Below, piece after piece: positions 45,528 to 54,807 of a DNA stretch of 56,612 nt. This DNA is from Acidimicrobiales bacterium (GTDB lineage: Bacteria > Actinomycetota > Actinomycetes > Mycobacteriales > QHCE01): positions 1 through 56,612 of the forward strand of contig QHCE01000007.1 of NCBI GenBank assembly GCA_003243955.1. Direction: 5' to 3'. Under the pieces are notes generated by a model. The model saw nothing but the letters and a program-made list of their open reading frames with translations, searched no databases and had not been told where the DNA came from. The stretch's first letter is position 1. Every line of letters begins with the position of its first letter. Position numbers and translations under genes: made by a program.

Positions 45528-47185
45528 GCGTTACTGCCAAGGACACTTTCGACTCAGTTAACCCACCGCGGCGCACAGGGGTGCGTAGGGCGCTGATCAG
45601 CGTCTATGACAAGACTGGCTTGTCAGAACTCGCCGCCGCTTTGGCGGCGGCCGGGGTGCAGATCGTCTCTACCGGTTCCACGGCGGCCAGGATCGCCGAG
45701 CTGGGCGTCGATGTCACCAGTGTGAGCGAGGTGACCGGATTCGCCGAGTGCCTGGACGGGCGGGTGAAGACGTTGCATCCCCGCATCCATGCTGGAATCT
45801 TGGCTGATCGCGGCAATCCGGAACATGTGCAAACGCTTCGCGAGCTCGACATCGCCGGATTCGACCTGGTGGTGGTGAACCTCTACCCATTCTCCAAGAC
45901 GCTCGCGGCAATGAAAGCCGACGGCGAGGTCGACCCGGCTCGCGCTATTGAGCAGATCGATATTGGCGGTCCCGCGATGATCCGCGCCGCGGCGAAAAAT
46001 CACGGCAGCGTCGCTGTGGTGGTCGATCCAGCCGACTACGTCGCTGTCGCCAGGGCTGTGGCTGCCGAGGGTTTCGATTCCGCCTCCCGGCACCGGCTCG
46101 CGGCGAAGGCTTTTGCGCACACCGCACGCTACGACGCGGCGGTTGCCAGCTGGTTCGGCCGAGACATCGCCGCACAAACCGAGCAGATGTGGCCGTCATT
46201 TGTTGGCGTCACACTGGAGCGTGCCGAGGTACTGCGTTATGGAGAAAATCCACACCAAGAGGCCGCGCTATATGTGGCCGCTGGCAGCAACGGCTCGGCT
46301 CCGGCGGGCAATGAATGGTTGGGAGCCGGAATCGCGCAAGCCGAGCAGCTGCATGGCAAAGCCATGTCCTACAACAATTACGTGGATGCCGATGCCGCGC
46401 TTCGCGCCGTGCACGACTTCGATCAGCCGGCCGTAGCGATCATCAAACACACTAATCCGTGTGGCATCGCGGTCGGTTTGGATGGTGAGGGCGCCGAGGA
46501 TATTGCGCGAGTGTATGCCAGCGCGCATGCCTGTGACCCGGTCTCGGCTTTTGGTGGCGTCATCGCCACGAATCGCCCGGTGAGCGTCGCAATGGCCGCG
46601 CAGGTGGTGGAGATCTTCACCGAGGTAATCGTGGCGCCGGCCTATGCGGAAGGAGCGCTGGAGCTGCTGACCGCGAAACCCTCCATCCGAGTACTGCGTG
46701 CCGAGCATATTCACCGGGCGGGTAGCGATACACGAGTGATTTCGGGTGGGGTGCTCATGCAGTGCACCGACTACGTAGATGCCCCAGGTGACGATCCCGC
46801 CACCTGGCAGTTCGTCAGCGGAGATGCCGTCGACGAGCGGTTGCTAGCCGACGCGGTGTTCGCCTGGCGCGCGGTTCGGGCGGTGAAGTCCAACGCGATC
46901 GTGCTGGCATCCGGTGGCGCCACCGTGGGCGTAGGAATGGGGCAGGTGAACCGAGTGGATTCCGCTCGGCTGGCTGTCTCGCGGGCCGGAGAACGCGCCG
47001 CGGGCAGCGTGGCGGCATCGGATGCGTTCTTCCCATTCCCCGATGGATTGCAGGTGCTCATTGACGCTGGTGTTCGCGTGGTCGTACAGCCGGGCGGCAG
47101 CGTTCGTGACTCCGAAGTCGTTGCCGCCGCACAGGCTGCCGGCGTGACCATGTACCTCACCGGCACCCGGCACTTCGCGCACTAG
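45524..47185 (+). CDS. purH: bifunctional AICAR transformylase/IMP cyclohydrolase
   Basis: A 553-residue enzyme for the last two steps to IMP. The N-terminal cyclohydrolase part has [17 protein letters not shown] and GGRVKTLHP-like [17 protein letters not shown]; the transformylase part shows [11 protein letters not shown], the [10 protein letters not shown] segment, IIKHTNPCG and [11 protein letters not shown], and it ends [11 protein letters not shown] 45524 overlaps the purN stop; the frame is open back to 45491 but that is within purN. Confidence 0.95.
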   Translation: MSVTAKDTFDSVNPPRRTGVRRALISVYDKTGLSELAAALAAAGVQIVSTGSTAARIAELGVDVTSVSEVTGFAECLDGRVKTLHPRIHAGILADRGNPEHVQTLRELDIAGFDLVVVNLYPFSKTLAAMKADGEVDPARAIEQIDIGGPAMIRAAAKNHGSVAVVVDPADYVAVARAVAAEGFDSASRHRLAAKAFAHTARYDAAVASWFGRDIAAQTEQMWPSFVGVTLERAEVLRYGENPHQEAALYVAAGSNGSAPAGNEWLGAGIAQAEQLHGKAMSYNNYVDADAALRAVHDFDQPAVAIIKHTNPCGIAVGLDGEGAEDIARVYASAHACDPVSAFGGVIATNRPVSVAMAAQVVEIFTEVIVAPAYAEGALELLTAKPSIRVLRAEHIHRAGSDTRVISGGVLMQCTDYVDAPGDDPATWQFVSGDAVDERLLADAVFAWRAVRAVKSNAIVLASGGATVGVGMGQVNRVDSARLAVSRAGERAAGSVAASDAFFPFPDGLQVLIDAGVRVVVQPGGSVRDSEVVAAAQAAGVTMYLTGTRHFAH

Positions 47186-47189
47186 TTCT

Positions 47190-47582
47190 CTATCGCGGCG
47201 CGACAACGTTCAGCCCGGCGGCTTCCGCCGCCTCAGCTAGTCGCGTGTCGTACGCGACGAACGCCGTCAGGTGCTCGGTGAGCTGCAACGCGCTGGCCAG
47301 ATGGATCGCGTCCAGTGACCGCAGCGCTGGCGGCGGCATGGTGGCGGCCAGAGCTAACACTCGGGGAGTGATCGGTACGATTTGCATGCCACTCGTAATT
47401 TGCATAGCGCTTGGCAGCATGATCGGGTTAGATCGAGCTACTGCTCTAGGCAGTTCGACATGCACAATTTCGCTACTGACCTTTGCCGAGCTTGCACGCT
47501 GGTCCAGCCAGGTACGCAAGGCGCTGCTCTCTGCTTCTGTAAGCACTAGCTTCACCAATGCGGAAGTGTCGAGGTAAATCAC
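47190..47582 (-). CDS. vapC: VapC-type PIN-domain toxin
   Basis: A 130-residue PIN RNase. Acidic residues of the active site are seen in MIYLDTSALVKL (Asp5), EIVHVELPRAVAR (Glu), LDAIHLASAL (Asp) and VAYDTRLAEAA (Asp). It overlaps the antitoxin gene by four bases and is translated with it. It should inhibit translation by cutting specific RNAs when not bound by VapB. It lies between purH and folD. Confidence 0.88.
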   Translation of the reverse strand: MIYLDTSALVKLVLTEAESSALRTWLDQRASSAKVSSEIVHVELPRAVARSNPIMLPSAMQITSGMQIVPITPRVLALAATMPPPALRSLDAIHLASALQLTEHLTAFVAYDTRLAEAAEAAGLNVVAPR

Positions 47583-47860
47583 AGCCGGTCTTCACGCTGT
47601 TCCTGTAACGCCTCCGAGACCGAGGGATGACCTGGCAGGGGTGATAAGGGTGTGATACCAGTCAAGTCCCACGGTTCCTCCGCCTCGCGGATGATGCCGG
47701 CCGCGATTAGCTCGGCGACCGGGTCGTCCGGGTCTACAGCTGGAATCAGCCGAGCCATTAATTCACCGCGGTTAGTTACCTCGATGGGCTGACCGCTGTG
47801 AGCTTTCTTCACCCATTTGCTGGTGTACTGCTTGAGCTCCCGAATGCCAATGCGTTCCAT
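47579..47860 (-). CDS. vapB: VapB-type antitoxin (Phd/YefM fold)
   Basis: A 93-residue antitoxin. MERIGIRELKQYTSKWVKKAHSG and PIEVTNRGELMARLIPA form the Phd-type N-terminal DNA-binding part, and the C-terminus is the toxin-binding tail. ATG 47860 is preferred because the Phd/YefM fold starts there; ATG 47878 would add six residues but lies within the operator palindrome. No ribosome site is visible, so the message may be leaderless. Confidence 0.82.
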   Translation of the reverse strand: MERIGIRELKQYTSKWVKKAHSGQPIEVTNRGELMARLIPAVDPDDPVAELIAAGIIREAEEPWDLTGITPLSPLPGHPSVSEALQEQREDRL

Positions 47861-47869
47861 TCCATGAGT

Positions 47870-47888
47870 GTAGCCCATGATGGGCTAC
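47870..47888. promoter_or_regulatory. 19-bp operator palindrome of vapBC
   Basis: GTAGCCCAT-G-ATGGGCTAC is a perfect palindrome beginning ten bases before the vapB start. Position and symmetry fit the site where the VapBC complex represses its own promoter. Confidence 0.7.
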
Positions 47889-47942
47889 CGTTGAAACGTA
47901 GCGCGGTGGACCGCCCTTAGCGGGCTAGGGGAGAATCTTGCT

Positions 47943-48809
47943 ATGACGGCGACGATTCTGGATGGCAAAGCGGCAGCGGCGGCGATTAAGGCCGACCTCA
48001 CCGTGCGTGTGAGCAAGCTGCGGGAGCGAGGCGTTGTTCCCGGTTTGGGTACGTTGTTGGTCGGGGAGGATCCAGGCTCGGCAGCTTACGTTGCCGGCAA
48101 GCACCGCGACTGTGCCGAGGTTGGTATCGCCAGTATCCGAGCTGATCTACCCGCCTCGGCCACGCAAGCCGATGTGGATGCGGCGGTCTCCGAACTCAAC
48201 GTCAATCCCGCCTGCACTGGTTATCTGGTGCAGCTGCCACTCCCGGCGGGGCTCAACGAACAGCGCACGCTAGAGGCAGTGGAACCCGGCAAGGATGCCG
48301 ATGGCCTGCATCCGGTCAACCTAGGGCGGCTGGTGCTGGGTTACCCTGCCCCACGGCCGTGCACTCCCCGCGCTTGTGTTGAGCTGCTGCGCCGCTATGA
48401 CGTTCCCATCGCCGGTGCCCACGTCGTTGTGATTGGTCGAGGCATCACCGTTGGCCGCCCCCTGGGTCTGCTGCTCACCCGCAAGAGCGAGAACGCCACT
48501 GTCACGCTCTGCCACACTGGTACTCGTGACCTGACTGCCCATACTCGCTCCGCGGACATCGTGGTGGTGGCAGCTGGCCGGCCGGGATTGCTTACGCCGG
48601 AGATGATCAAGCCAGGCGCGGCAGTACTCGATGTGGGGATCACTCGTACCGAGGCTGGCCTGATCGGCGATGTGCGCCCCGATGTGGCGGAGGTGGCTGG
48701 TTTCCTCGCACCCATGCCGGGAGGTGTGGGCCCGATGACTCGCGCCATGCTGCTGACCAACGTGGTGGAAGCCGCCGAGCGACAGGTCGATTCCAGCAGG
48801 TTCGGGTAA
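47943..48809 (+). CDS. folD: bifunctional methylene-THF dehydrogenase/cyclohydrolase
   Basis: A 288-residue enzyme of one-carbon metabolism that makes 10-formyl-THF for PurN and PurH. It has [18 protein letters not shown] with the catalytic Lys near residue 55, [26 protein letters not shown], the NADP loop [17 protein letters not shown] near residue 160, and [15 protein letters not shown] near the end. The length is normal. It follows the divergent VapBC operon. Confidence 0.95.
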   Translation: MTATILDGKAAAAAIKADLTVRVSKLRERGVVPGLGTLLVGEDPGSAAYVAGKHRDCAEVGIASIRADLPASATQADVDAAVSELNVNPACTGYLVQLPLPAGLNEQRTLEAVEPGKDADGLHPVNLGRLVLGYPAPRPCTPRACVELLRRYDVPIAGAHVVVIGRGITVGRPLGLLLTRKSENATVTLCHTGTRDLTAHTRSADIVVVAAGRPGLLTPEMIKPGAAVLDVGITRTEAGLIGDVRPDVAEVAGFLAPMPGGVGPMTRAMLLTNVVEAAERQVDSSRFG

Positions 48810-48830
48810 TTCCAACTCTTGCCACCTCGG

Positions 48831-48873
48831 TAGCGGTTACTGTCTCCTCTGACAAGGGCAAAGGAGGATGGTC
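48831..48873 (+). promoter_or_regulatory. promoter-like block shared by the two tandem hypothetical genes
   Basis: TAGCGGTTACTGTCTC at 48831 is repeated as AAGCGGCTACTGTCTT at 49988, in both cases 43-44 bases before the gene start. TACTGT could be a -10. The first copy is followed by AAAGGAGG, the ribosome site. This shows that the gene was duplicated with its 5' region. Confidence 0.5.
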
Positions 48874-49965
48874 ATGACTCCATGGCGGTTAGATGGCGCG
48901 GCTCGAATGGCATTCATTGGGAGCGGACCCTACGTGCTCCCGCCAGTTGAGGTGTTCGACCCAGTTCAGAAAGTATGGACGGAGCAAGACCCTCATGATG
49001 ATCGCTGGCTGCCAATAGAGGGTGAATCTGACCCCGTCCGGATCAATAAGTACGCGGACAACGAACCGCGTCTATACGATGTATATGCGGGAACATATGG
49101 AGAGTTATTGGCCCTGAGTGATCAGCCCAGGCGAGTGGCCCCTGGCAAGAGTGAGACCGAAGACTTTACCCCTGCTATCCAGATTTTGGCACCGTCTGTC
49201 GTCTCGCTATACGATAGGAATGAATTCATCGGGAGGGCACGTGGGTTGGCCTCAGGTTTTAGATGGCCCGAGGAACCTTTTGAACTACCTCCTTGGCAGT
49301 GGCGGCGGCGCTTAGAGGATCTTTTGGGGTCTGCCTCCGAATTAATAGAGCCTGCGGTCCCTGTCATAGTTGACGAGATGCTGCACCGAGGAGCTTTTCT
49401 CATGCTCAATGCTTCTCCTGGACCGGCTACCCAAAACGCTTACTTCGTAGCCCGTCCCGGTGAGGCTAAAGCTGTTGTCCTGAGATTAGATGGGGAAACG
49501 GCATATCGGTCGATGCCTCTAGTTGATCTAGATCTCGGCTGGGGCACGCTGGAAGGAGCGTTACATGAAGCTGCTAGCGTGCGAGACGATCAGCTGGAAC
49601 TCACCCTCTTCGTCACCGACGGTCTTGGAGGTCAAGTAACCCTCCGCCGGCCCCCACTCTTGCAAAAGTTCCAATGGGAATTGGTCAAAGCGGATGGCTC
49701 TAGGGAGGTTATGGCCGCAGGTGAGGGACCAAGCCCCGGACCGACAGTCAAGGATGCCCTTGAGACCGCGACGTGGATGGTGTCTCAATCTGAGGGTAAA
49801 GGTAACCCGGACTGGAGGAGTGTCCTAGAGAGAGCCTTCCTTCCAGCGGTCGCTACCAAGCTGACGGAGCTGGATGCACAGCCAGCTGCGTTGCCTTGGC
49901 GTACTGCCCGCAGTATTCCTGATGTCCAAAGGATACGACGAGGAGATGATAGGCAGGCAAGGTGA
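48874..49965 (+). CDS. conserved hypothetical protein, paralogue A
   Basis: A 363-residue protein that I do not recognise. It begins MTPWRLDGAARMAFIGSG, with the ATG 48874 set six bases after AAAGGAGG; the ATG at 48868 is too close to it. It has no signal peptide or membrane segment and is acidic, with a LPPWQWRRRLEDLLGSASEL block in the middle and PTVKDALETATWMV near the C-terminus. The same landmarks occur in order in the next gene, which is a tandem paralogue. GC is lower than in folD and rpsD. Function unknown; tandem position after folD is the only context. Confidence 0.65.
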   Translation: MTPWRLDGAARMAFIGSGPYVLPPVEVFDPVQKVWTEQDPHDDRWLPIEGESDPVRINKYADNEPRLYDVYAGTYGELLALSDQPRRVAPGKSETEDFTPAIQILAPSVVSLYDRNEFIGRARGLASGFRWPEEPFELPPWQWRRRLEDLLGSASELIEPAVPVIVDEMLHRGAFLMLNASPGPATQNAYFVARPGEAKAVVLRLDGETAYRSMPLVDLDLGWGTLEGALHEAASVRDDQLELTLFVTDGLGGQVTLRRPPLLQKFQWELVKADGSREVMAAGEGPSPGPTVKDALETATWMVSQSEGKGNPDWRSVLERAFLPAVATKLTELDAQPAALPWRTARSIPDVQRIRRGDDRQAR

Positions 49966-50031
49966 ATTCCGTCATTTTGGATTCCGGAAGCGGCTACTGT
50001 CTTTGGCGTGGACCAAAAAATACAGACGACG

Positions 50032-51135
50032 ATGGAACCATGGCGGCTAGAGGGTGCATGCCGAATGGCATTTCCTTCTCGTTTCAACCCACTTTCACGC
50101 CCGGCGGTTGCGGTATTTAACCTAGTACAACGAGTGTGGTGGGCTAAGCAAACGTCCGATGGCGAGTGGGAACCGGTACCGGCTTACGGAAGGGATCCTG
50201 ATTCAATTCTCTGGTCTGCCGATAAGGAGACACAGCCGTATATATTCGACGTGTATACCGGACCTCATGGGGATTTTTTGGCCTACTGGGATTGCAAAGT
50301 CTGGAGGATGTCTCCTATCGGGGACACGGCTCGGTCCTTCGACCTCGAGTTCGATGAAGATGTCGCTATGCCTGGAATTGTCTCTCCGGAGGACAGACTG
50401 GAAGCTCTAAAGCAGCTACGCCGACTTTCGGATCTATGCGAGATAGAGGGGCATCCTGAGCTGCCCCCCTGGCAGTGGCGGGAGCGAGTAAACAAGGTGT
50501 TGGGGCCAGCTTCCCAACTGGTGCAGCCGGAGGGAAACGCTGGGGTCGCTGAAATGCTGCAGCGTGGAGCCTTTCTGACCTTACAACACACCCGAGCCCC
50601 TGCCCCATACTTAATCGCACCGGTAGGTTCCGACGCTGGTGTCTTGTATGGAGCCAAAGGAACGAAAAATTGCCGCCTAGACGATCTCGATCTTCAAGGG
50701 AGCTGGCGCGAGGTTGAGCAACAACTTGGTCAAGCTATCCATCTCATAAAAGGTGCGCCGTATAAGCTAAGCATCTTCGTCGCGGACGGTTCGGGTGGCC
50801 ACCTCAGCCTTAGTTACTCGCCGAACCAGTATGACCAACCTCAATGGGACCAAGTTGGGAGCGGTTAGCCTCCGAAGCCTGACTTTGAGCCGGCTCCTGG
50901 ATCATCTGTTAAAGATGCGGTCCAGACCGCGATGTGGGTCGCATCTAGAAGATGGTCGACAGATTCTCCCAAACTCAACTGGCATAACGAATCGGAAGCA
51001 ATTTTTGCGGCGGCTACACGAATTACTACCGCTATCGCGAGGGCCAACGCTGCTTCGGTCCAGCGCGGCGCTTTAGATATGCAGAAAGTTAGTACGCCCT
51101 GGCTCAGAGAGCCAGGGCGTACTAACAAAAGGTAG
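50032..51135 (+). pseudogene. conserved hypothetical protein, paralogue B, with in-frame TAG
   Basis: The paralogue of the preceding gene, with MEPWRLEGACRMAF at the start, LPPWQWRERVNKVLGPASQL in the middle and, after a TAG at 50866-50868, SSVKDAVQTAMWVASRRW in the same frame. Up to the TAG it has 278 codons; reading through would give about 367 residues, close to paralogue A. A single stop codon therefore cuts off the last quarter. Start ATG 50032 is set by homology; GTG 50008 is possible. The far end of the frame runs into the rpsD terminator. It may be inactive, or the short form may still fold. Confidence 0.7.
51088..51126 (-). terminator. rpsD terminator, 18-bp perfect stem
   Basis: Arms 51088-51105 and 51109-51126 are perfectly complementary with a 3-base loop (the core is GCCCTGGCTC / GAGCCAGGGC). 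On the minus strand it is followed by CTTTCTG, a modest T-rich tail, 65 bases after the rpsD stop, so it should end rpsD transcription. It also lies within the end of the paralogue B frame. Confidence 0.85.
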
Positions 51136-51190
51136 TTCCCTCATGCGTCTAACCCGAATGGTTAAGCGAGCCGGGGAACCTCAGCGTGTT

Positions 51191-51829
51191 CTATCGGCTG
51201 TAGTACTCCACCACGAGCTGGTCGTTGCAGAGCACAGGAACCTCTTCGCGAGTCGGGGTGCGCAGCACCACAAGCCGCACCGATTCGCGCTGTACGTCCA
51301 GGTAGCCGACTCCGACGCCTTCGCCGGCGTAGGCACCTTGCGACGCGAGCACTAGCGGATCTTTGTCGCGGCTCTTCTCGTGCACCTCAACAACGTCACC
51401 AGGCTCTAGCCGGTAGGACGGGATGTTCACCCGCTGTCCGTTTACGGTGAAGTGGCGATGGCTCACTAGCTGGCGGGCTTGGTAAATCGTACGAGCAAAG
51501 CCCGCACGCATGACGGTAGCGTCCAACCGGCTCTCCAAGACAGCGATCAGGTTGTCGCCAGTCTTGCCTTCCATGCGCACGGCGTCATCGAAGGCGCGGC
51601 GCATCTGCTTTTCGCTGATGTTGTACTGCTCGCGTAGCAGCTGCTTCTGGTGTAGCCGCAAGCTGTAGTCGCTGGCGGTGCGTCGACGTCGACCATGCAG
51701 GCCAGGCCGGTACGGGCGCTTCTCAAAATACTTGACGCTCTTAGGGGTCAACGGAGTATTGAGCGCGCGCGAACGCTTGACTTGCTTGCGCCGGCGAATG
51801 CCCTTGCCTTTAATGCTACTGGCTGCCAC
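51191..51829 (-). CDS. rpsD: 30S ribosomal protein S4, zinc-free form
   Basis: A 212-residue S4. The S4 RNA-binding domain is seen as LDATVMRAGFARTIYQARQLVSHRHFTVNGQRVN near residues 102-135, in pieces. The N-terminal zinc-binding cysteines of the other S4 type are absent; this is the cysteine-free form. It starts with GTG 51829 after GGAGAAG. It stands alone, away from ribosomal operons, which is also found in other actinobacteria. Confidence 0.93.
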   Translation of the reverse strand: MAASSIKGKGIRRRKQVKRSRALNTPLTPKSVKYFEKRPYRPGLHGRRRRTASDYSLRLHQKQLLREQYNISEKQMRRAFDDAVRMEGKTGDNLIAVLESRLDATVMRAGFARTIYQARQLVSHRHFTVNGQRVNIPSYRLEPGDVVEVHEKSRDKDPLVLASQGAYAGEGVGVGYLDVQRESVRLVVLRTPTREEVPVLCNDQLVVEYYSR

Positions 51830-52228
51830 TACTTCTCCATGCTGCTAAGTCGATTGCTAATAGGGGCGCAAGCTGCACCCCGAAACCTCTTTTATGATGT
51901 GTGCGTGAGCCTGATGGCTGCTAGTGCTCAGCGGTACTACTGCTTGGTGCTGCCGAGCTGATCTCTATTCCGCAGTCGCGCTACGCGAAAAAAGCTCGTT
52001 GTCATGCTACATGCGTCTCCGCCACCTACACGCACCACCCGCACCTGTCCGTCAACGCCGGGGTTTCTCGTGAGTCGAGCTGGTTTCGCCGGGTCTGTTT
52101 GTTACTGGAGTAACGTCATGCGCGTAGCCTAACGCCGCGCGGGTCAGGTTACCTGCTAGCAGTACTTCAGGCACGCTTGCAATGCAATTTCTAGTCCTCT
52201 TCGTCAGTCCTCAAGGAGTGAAGACCAC
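51830..52228. other. 399-base spacer between rpsD and mdh
   Basis: It must contain divergent promoters for rpsD and mdh. I see no gene with protein-like character. GTTACTGGAGTAAC (52101-52114) is a dyad that could be an operator or part of the mdh promoter, and AAGGAG stands eight bases before the mdh ATG. Confidence 0.6.
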
Positions 52229-53191
52229 ATGGGCGGTAAAGTCACGGTTATAGGGGCGGGCTTCTACGGCTCGACCACCGCGCAACGGCTGGCCGAATTC
52301 GACATTTTCGACTCGGTGGTACTCACCGATGTTGTCGAGGGTAAGCCGGAGGGCGTGGCGCTTGATATCAACCAGTCTCGTCCTATCGAGGGCTTTGAAA
52401 CAGTAGTGATTGGTGTCACTACCAGCAGTAACGGTGGCGGATACGCGGCCATAGCCGGATCCGATGTGGTAATCATCACCGCCGGCGTGGCCCGCAAACC
52501 GGGCATGAGTCGCATGGATCTGCTCGGGGTTAACGCCACAATCGTGCGCGGCGTCAGTGAGCAAATCGCGCGGCATGCGCCGAATGCTGTGGTCATCGTG
52601 GTGTCTAACCCGTTGGATGAGATGACTGCGTTGGTCTCGCGGGTCACTGGTTTTCCGCATGAGCGTGTGCTTGGCCAGGCTGGGATGTTAGATACCGCCC
52701 GGTTTAGCCACTTTGTGGCCGAGAAGCTCGATGTGCCGATTTCAATGGTCGGCACCCTCACGCTCGGCTCGCACGGCGACACCATGGTTCCTGTGCCGTC
52801 ACAGTGCAGTGTGACTGTGGATGGTTCAGCGCAACCGTTGAGCAAGCTGCTGGATTCTGCCGCTATCGACGAGTTAGTGACGCGGACCCGTAACGGTGGC
52901 GCGGAGATTATCGCGTTACTGAAAACGGGATCGGCATATTATGCGCCGTCTGCCGCGGCCGCACGAATGGCGCAAGCTGTGATGCAGGATTCGGGTGCGG
53001 TAATGCCGGTGTGTGCGTGGGTGGACGGACAGTACGGCATTTCTGGCGTCTACTTGGGTGTGCAAGCTGAGTTGGGCGCGCAAGGTGTGCGCCGGGTGGT
53101 GGAGACCCCGCTGACTGATGCCGAGCTCGCCGCGCTTCGGCAAGCCGCCGAAGCGGTCCGCGGTAAGCAAGCCGACGTCGCTTCGCTGTAG
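52229..53191 (+). CDS. mdh: malate dehydrogenase, lactate-dehydrogenase-like type
   Basis: A 320-residue NAD enzyme that oxidises malate to oxaloacetate. VTVIGAGFYGSTTAQRLAE binds NAD, ARKPGMSRMDLL holds the substrate arginines with Arg in the position typical for malate, VSNPLDEMT follows, and GSHGDTMVPVPSQC has the catalytic His. This Bacillus-like form is the usual one in Pseudonocardiales and differs from the mycobacterial cytosolic-like Mdh. ATG 52229. It is followed by a large hairpin and icd. Confidence 0.93.
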   Translation: MGGKVTVIGAGFYGSTTAQRLAEFDIFDSVVLTDVVEGKPEGVALDINQSRPIEGFETVVIGVTTSSNGGGYAAIAGSDVVIITAGVARKPGMSRMDLLGVNATIVRGVSEQIARHAPNAVVIVVSNPLDEMTALVSRVTGFPHERVLGQAGMLDTARFSHFVAEKLDVPISMVGTLTLGSHGDTMVPVPSQCSVTVDGSAQPLSKLLDSAAIDELVTRTRNGGAEIIALLKTGSAYYAPSAAAARMAQAVMQDSGAVMPVCAWVDGQYGISGVYLGVQAELGAQGVRRVVETPLTDAELAALRQAAEAVRGKQADVASL

Positions 53192-53231
53192 GGCGTGCTG
53201 TAGGAATCCGTACGAGGTGGAGCGGTTCGAT

Positions 53232-53277
53232 GCCAAGTTAGGAGAAGTTGTGTGAACACAACTTCTCCTAACTTGGC
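53232..53277. terminator. 22-bp perfect inverted repeat between mdh and icd
   Basis: Arms 53232-53253 (beginning GCCAAGTTAG) and 53256-53277 (ending CTAACTTGGC) are perfectly complementary with a 2-base centre. The ends resemble the CAAGTTG palindromes of the nuo region. There is no T-run. It lies 24 bases before the icd ATG and could act as terminator, attenuator or mRNA stabiliser between the two TCA genes. Confidence 0.75.
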
Positions 53278-53300
53278 GAAAAGGTTGAGGGAGAGGGTTC

Positions 53301-54593
53301 ATGAACAGAATCAAGGTCGCCGGTCCGGTGGTCGAGCTCGATGGCGACGAGATGACTCGGATCATCTGGTCGCTGATCAAAGAACAGCTCATTGCGCCCT
53401 ACCTCGATATTGACCTGCGCTACTACGACCTGTCGATCCAGAATCGCGACGCAACCGCCGACCAGATCACCATCGATGCCGCGCATGCGATTGCTGAGCA
53501 CAATGTCGGGGTGAAATGCGCCACTATCACGCCCGATGAAGCTCGAGTTGCCGAGTTCGGCCTGCACAAGATGTGGCGCTCGCCAAACGGCACCATTCGT
53601 AACATCTTGGGCGGTGTGATCTTCCGAGAGCCAATCATCATGACGAATGTGCCGCGACTGGTGCCCGGCTGGAAGAAGCCGATCATCGTGGGCCGTCACG
53701 CGCACGCCGACCAGTACCGTGCCAGCGACTTCACCGTGCCCGGTCCCGGCACGGTCACCATCAGTTACACCCCCGATAGCAGCGCGTCGGGCGAGCCGTT
53801 CGAGTTCGAAGTGGCTAAGTTCACCGGTCCGGGTGTGGCGCTGGGCATGTTCAACTTTGACGATTCGATCCGTGACTTTGCCCGCGCATCCCTGCGCTAC
53901 GGACTGCAACGCGGCTTACCGGTGTATCTATCCACAAAAAATACTATCTTGAAAGCCTACGACGGCCGGTTCAAAGACATCTTCGCTGAAGTGTTCGAGT
54001 CCGAATTCAAGGCTGACTTCGAGCAGGCGGAACTGACTTACGAACACCGGCTTATTGACGACATGGTCGCCGCCGCTCTCAAGTGGGAGGGCGGCTTCGT
54101 TTGGGCCTGCAAGAATTACGACGGCGATGTGCAGTCCGACGTGGTGGCACAGGGTTTCGGCTCACTCGGTTTAATGACCAGCGTGCTGCTGAGCCCGGAT
54201 GGTAAGACCATGGAGGCTGAGGCAGCGCACGGCACCGTGACCCGGCACTATCGCGCACACCAGCGGGGCGAGAGAACCTCAACAAACCCCGTTGCTTCTA
54301 TCTTCGCCTGGACCCGAGGGCTGGCTCATCGCGGCGAGCTCGATGGCACGCCGGAGTTGATCGCTTTCGCGCGCACGTTGGAGCAGGTCTGCGTCAGTAC
54401 CGTGGAATCCGGCCAGATGACGAAGGACCTTGCCCTTCTAGTCGACTCTGTCGATCAGGGGCACAGCGACTCTGTCGATCGGTCACATGGTGACTCTGTG
54501 GATCCGGAACGCGAGGGCGGAGGGACTCCATGGTTGTCGACCGAAGAGTTCCTGGCCGCCATAGCTGAAAAACTGAGTGCCAAAAGAGCGTAA
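53301..54593 (+). CDS. icd: NADP-dependent isocitrate dehydrogenase, dimeric type, with octapeptide repeats
   Basis: A 430-residue enzyme that makes 2-oxoglutarate and [42 protein letters not shown] (substrate loop), [19 protein letters not shown] and [16 protein letters not shown] are typical of the eukaryote-like dimeric class. Homologues have about 405 residues; the extra length comes from residues 382-402, three units of D-S-V-D-x-x-H-x encoded by a 24-base tandem repeat, just before the last helix ([15 protein letters not shown]). The repeat should lie on the surface. Confidence 0.93.
   Translation: MNRIKVAGPVVELDGDEMTRIIWSLIKEQLIAPYLDIDLRYYDLSIQNRDATADQITIDAAHAIAEHNVGVKCATITPDEARVAEFGLHKMWRSPNGTIRNILGGVIFREPIIMTNVPRLVPGWKKPIIVGRHAHADQYRASDFTVPGPGTVTISYTPDSSASGEPFEFEVAKFTGPGVALGMFNFDDSIRDFARASLRYGLQRGLPVYLSTKNTILKAYDGRFKDIFAEVFESEFKADFEQAELTYEHRLIDDMVAAALKWEGGFVWACKNYDGDVQSDVVAQGFGSLGLMTSVLLSPDGKTMEAEAAHGTVTRHYRAHQRGERTSTNPVASIFAWTRGLAHRGELDGTPELIAFARTLEQVCVSTVESGQMTKDLALLVDSVDQGHSDSVDRSHGDSVDPEREGGGTPWLSTEEFLAAIAEKLSAKRA
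54444..54506 (+). repeat. 24-bp tandem repeat in icd
   Basis: Units start at 54444 and 54468 with GACTCTGTCGAT, and a partial third at 54492 with GACTCTGTGGAT. They code for [16 protein letters not shown] and DSVDP. Confidence 0.85.
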
Positions 54594-54807
54594 AACTCGT
54601 GTAAATCGGACTTTCATTTCCAGTGGCGGCATGGTAAATGCTGTTAAAATCCCAAACCTTTAATGAGAATCTGTACCTTATTTCCGTAACGAGATTCAGC
54701 CCCCAAGCGCTTCGTAAACTATCTATAAAAACGAGTGACGTATGTGGCCGTCGCGGTATAGAGTGCTCCAAACTACTTGCCAGTAGAAAATTTTCGGGGG
54801 TGGAAAC

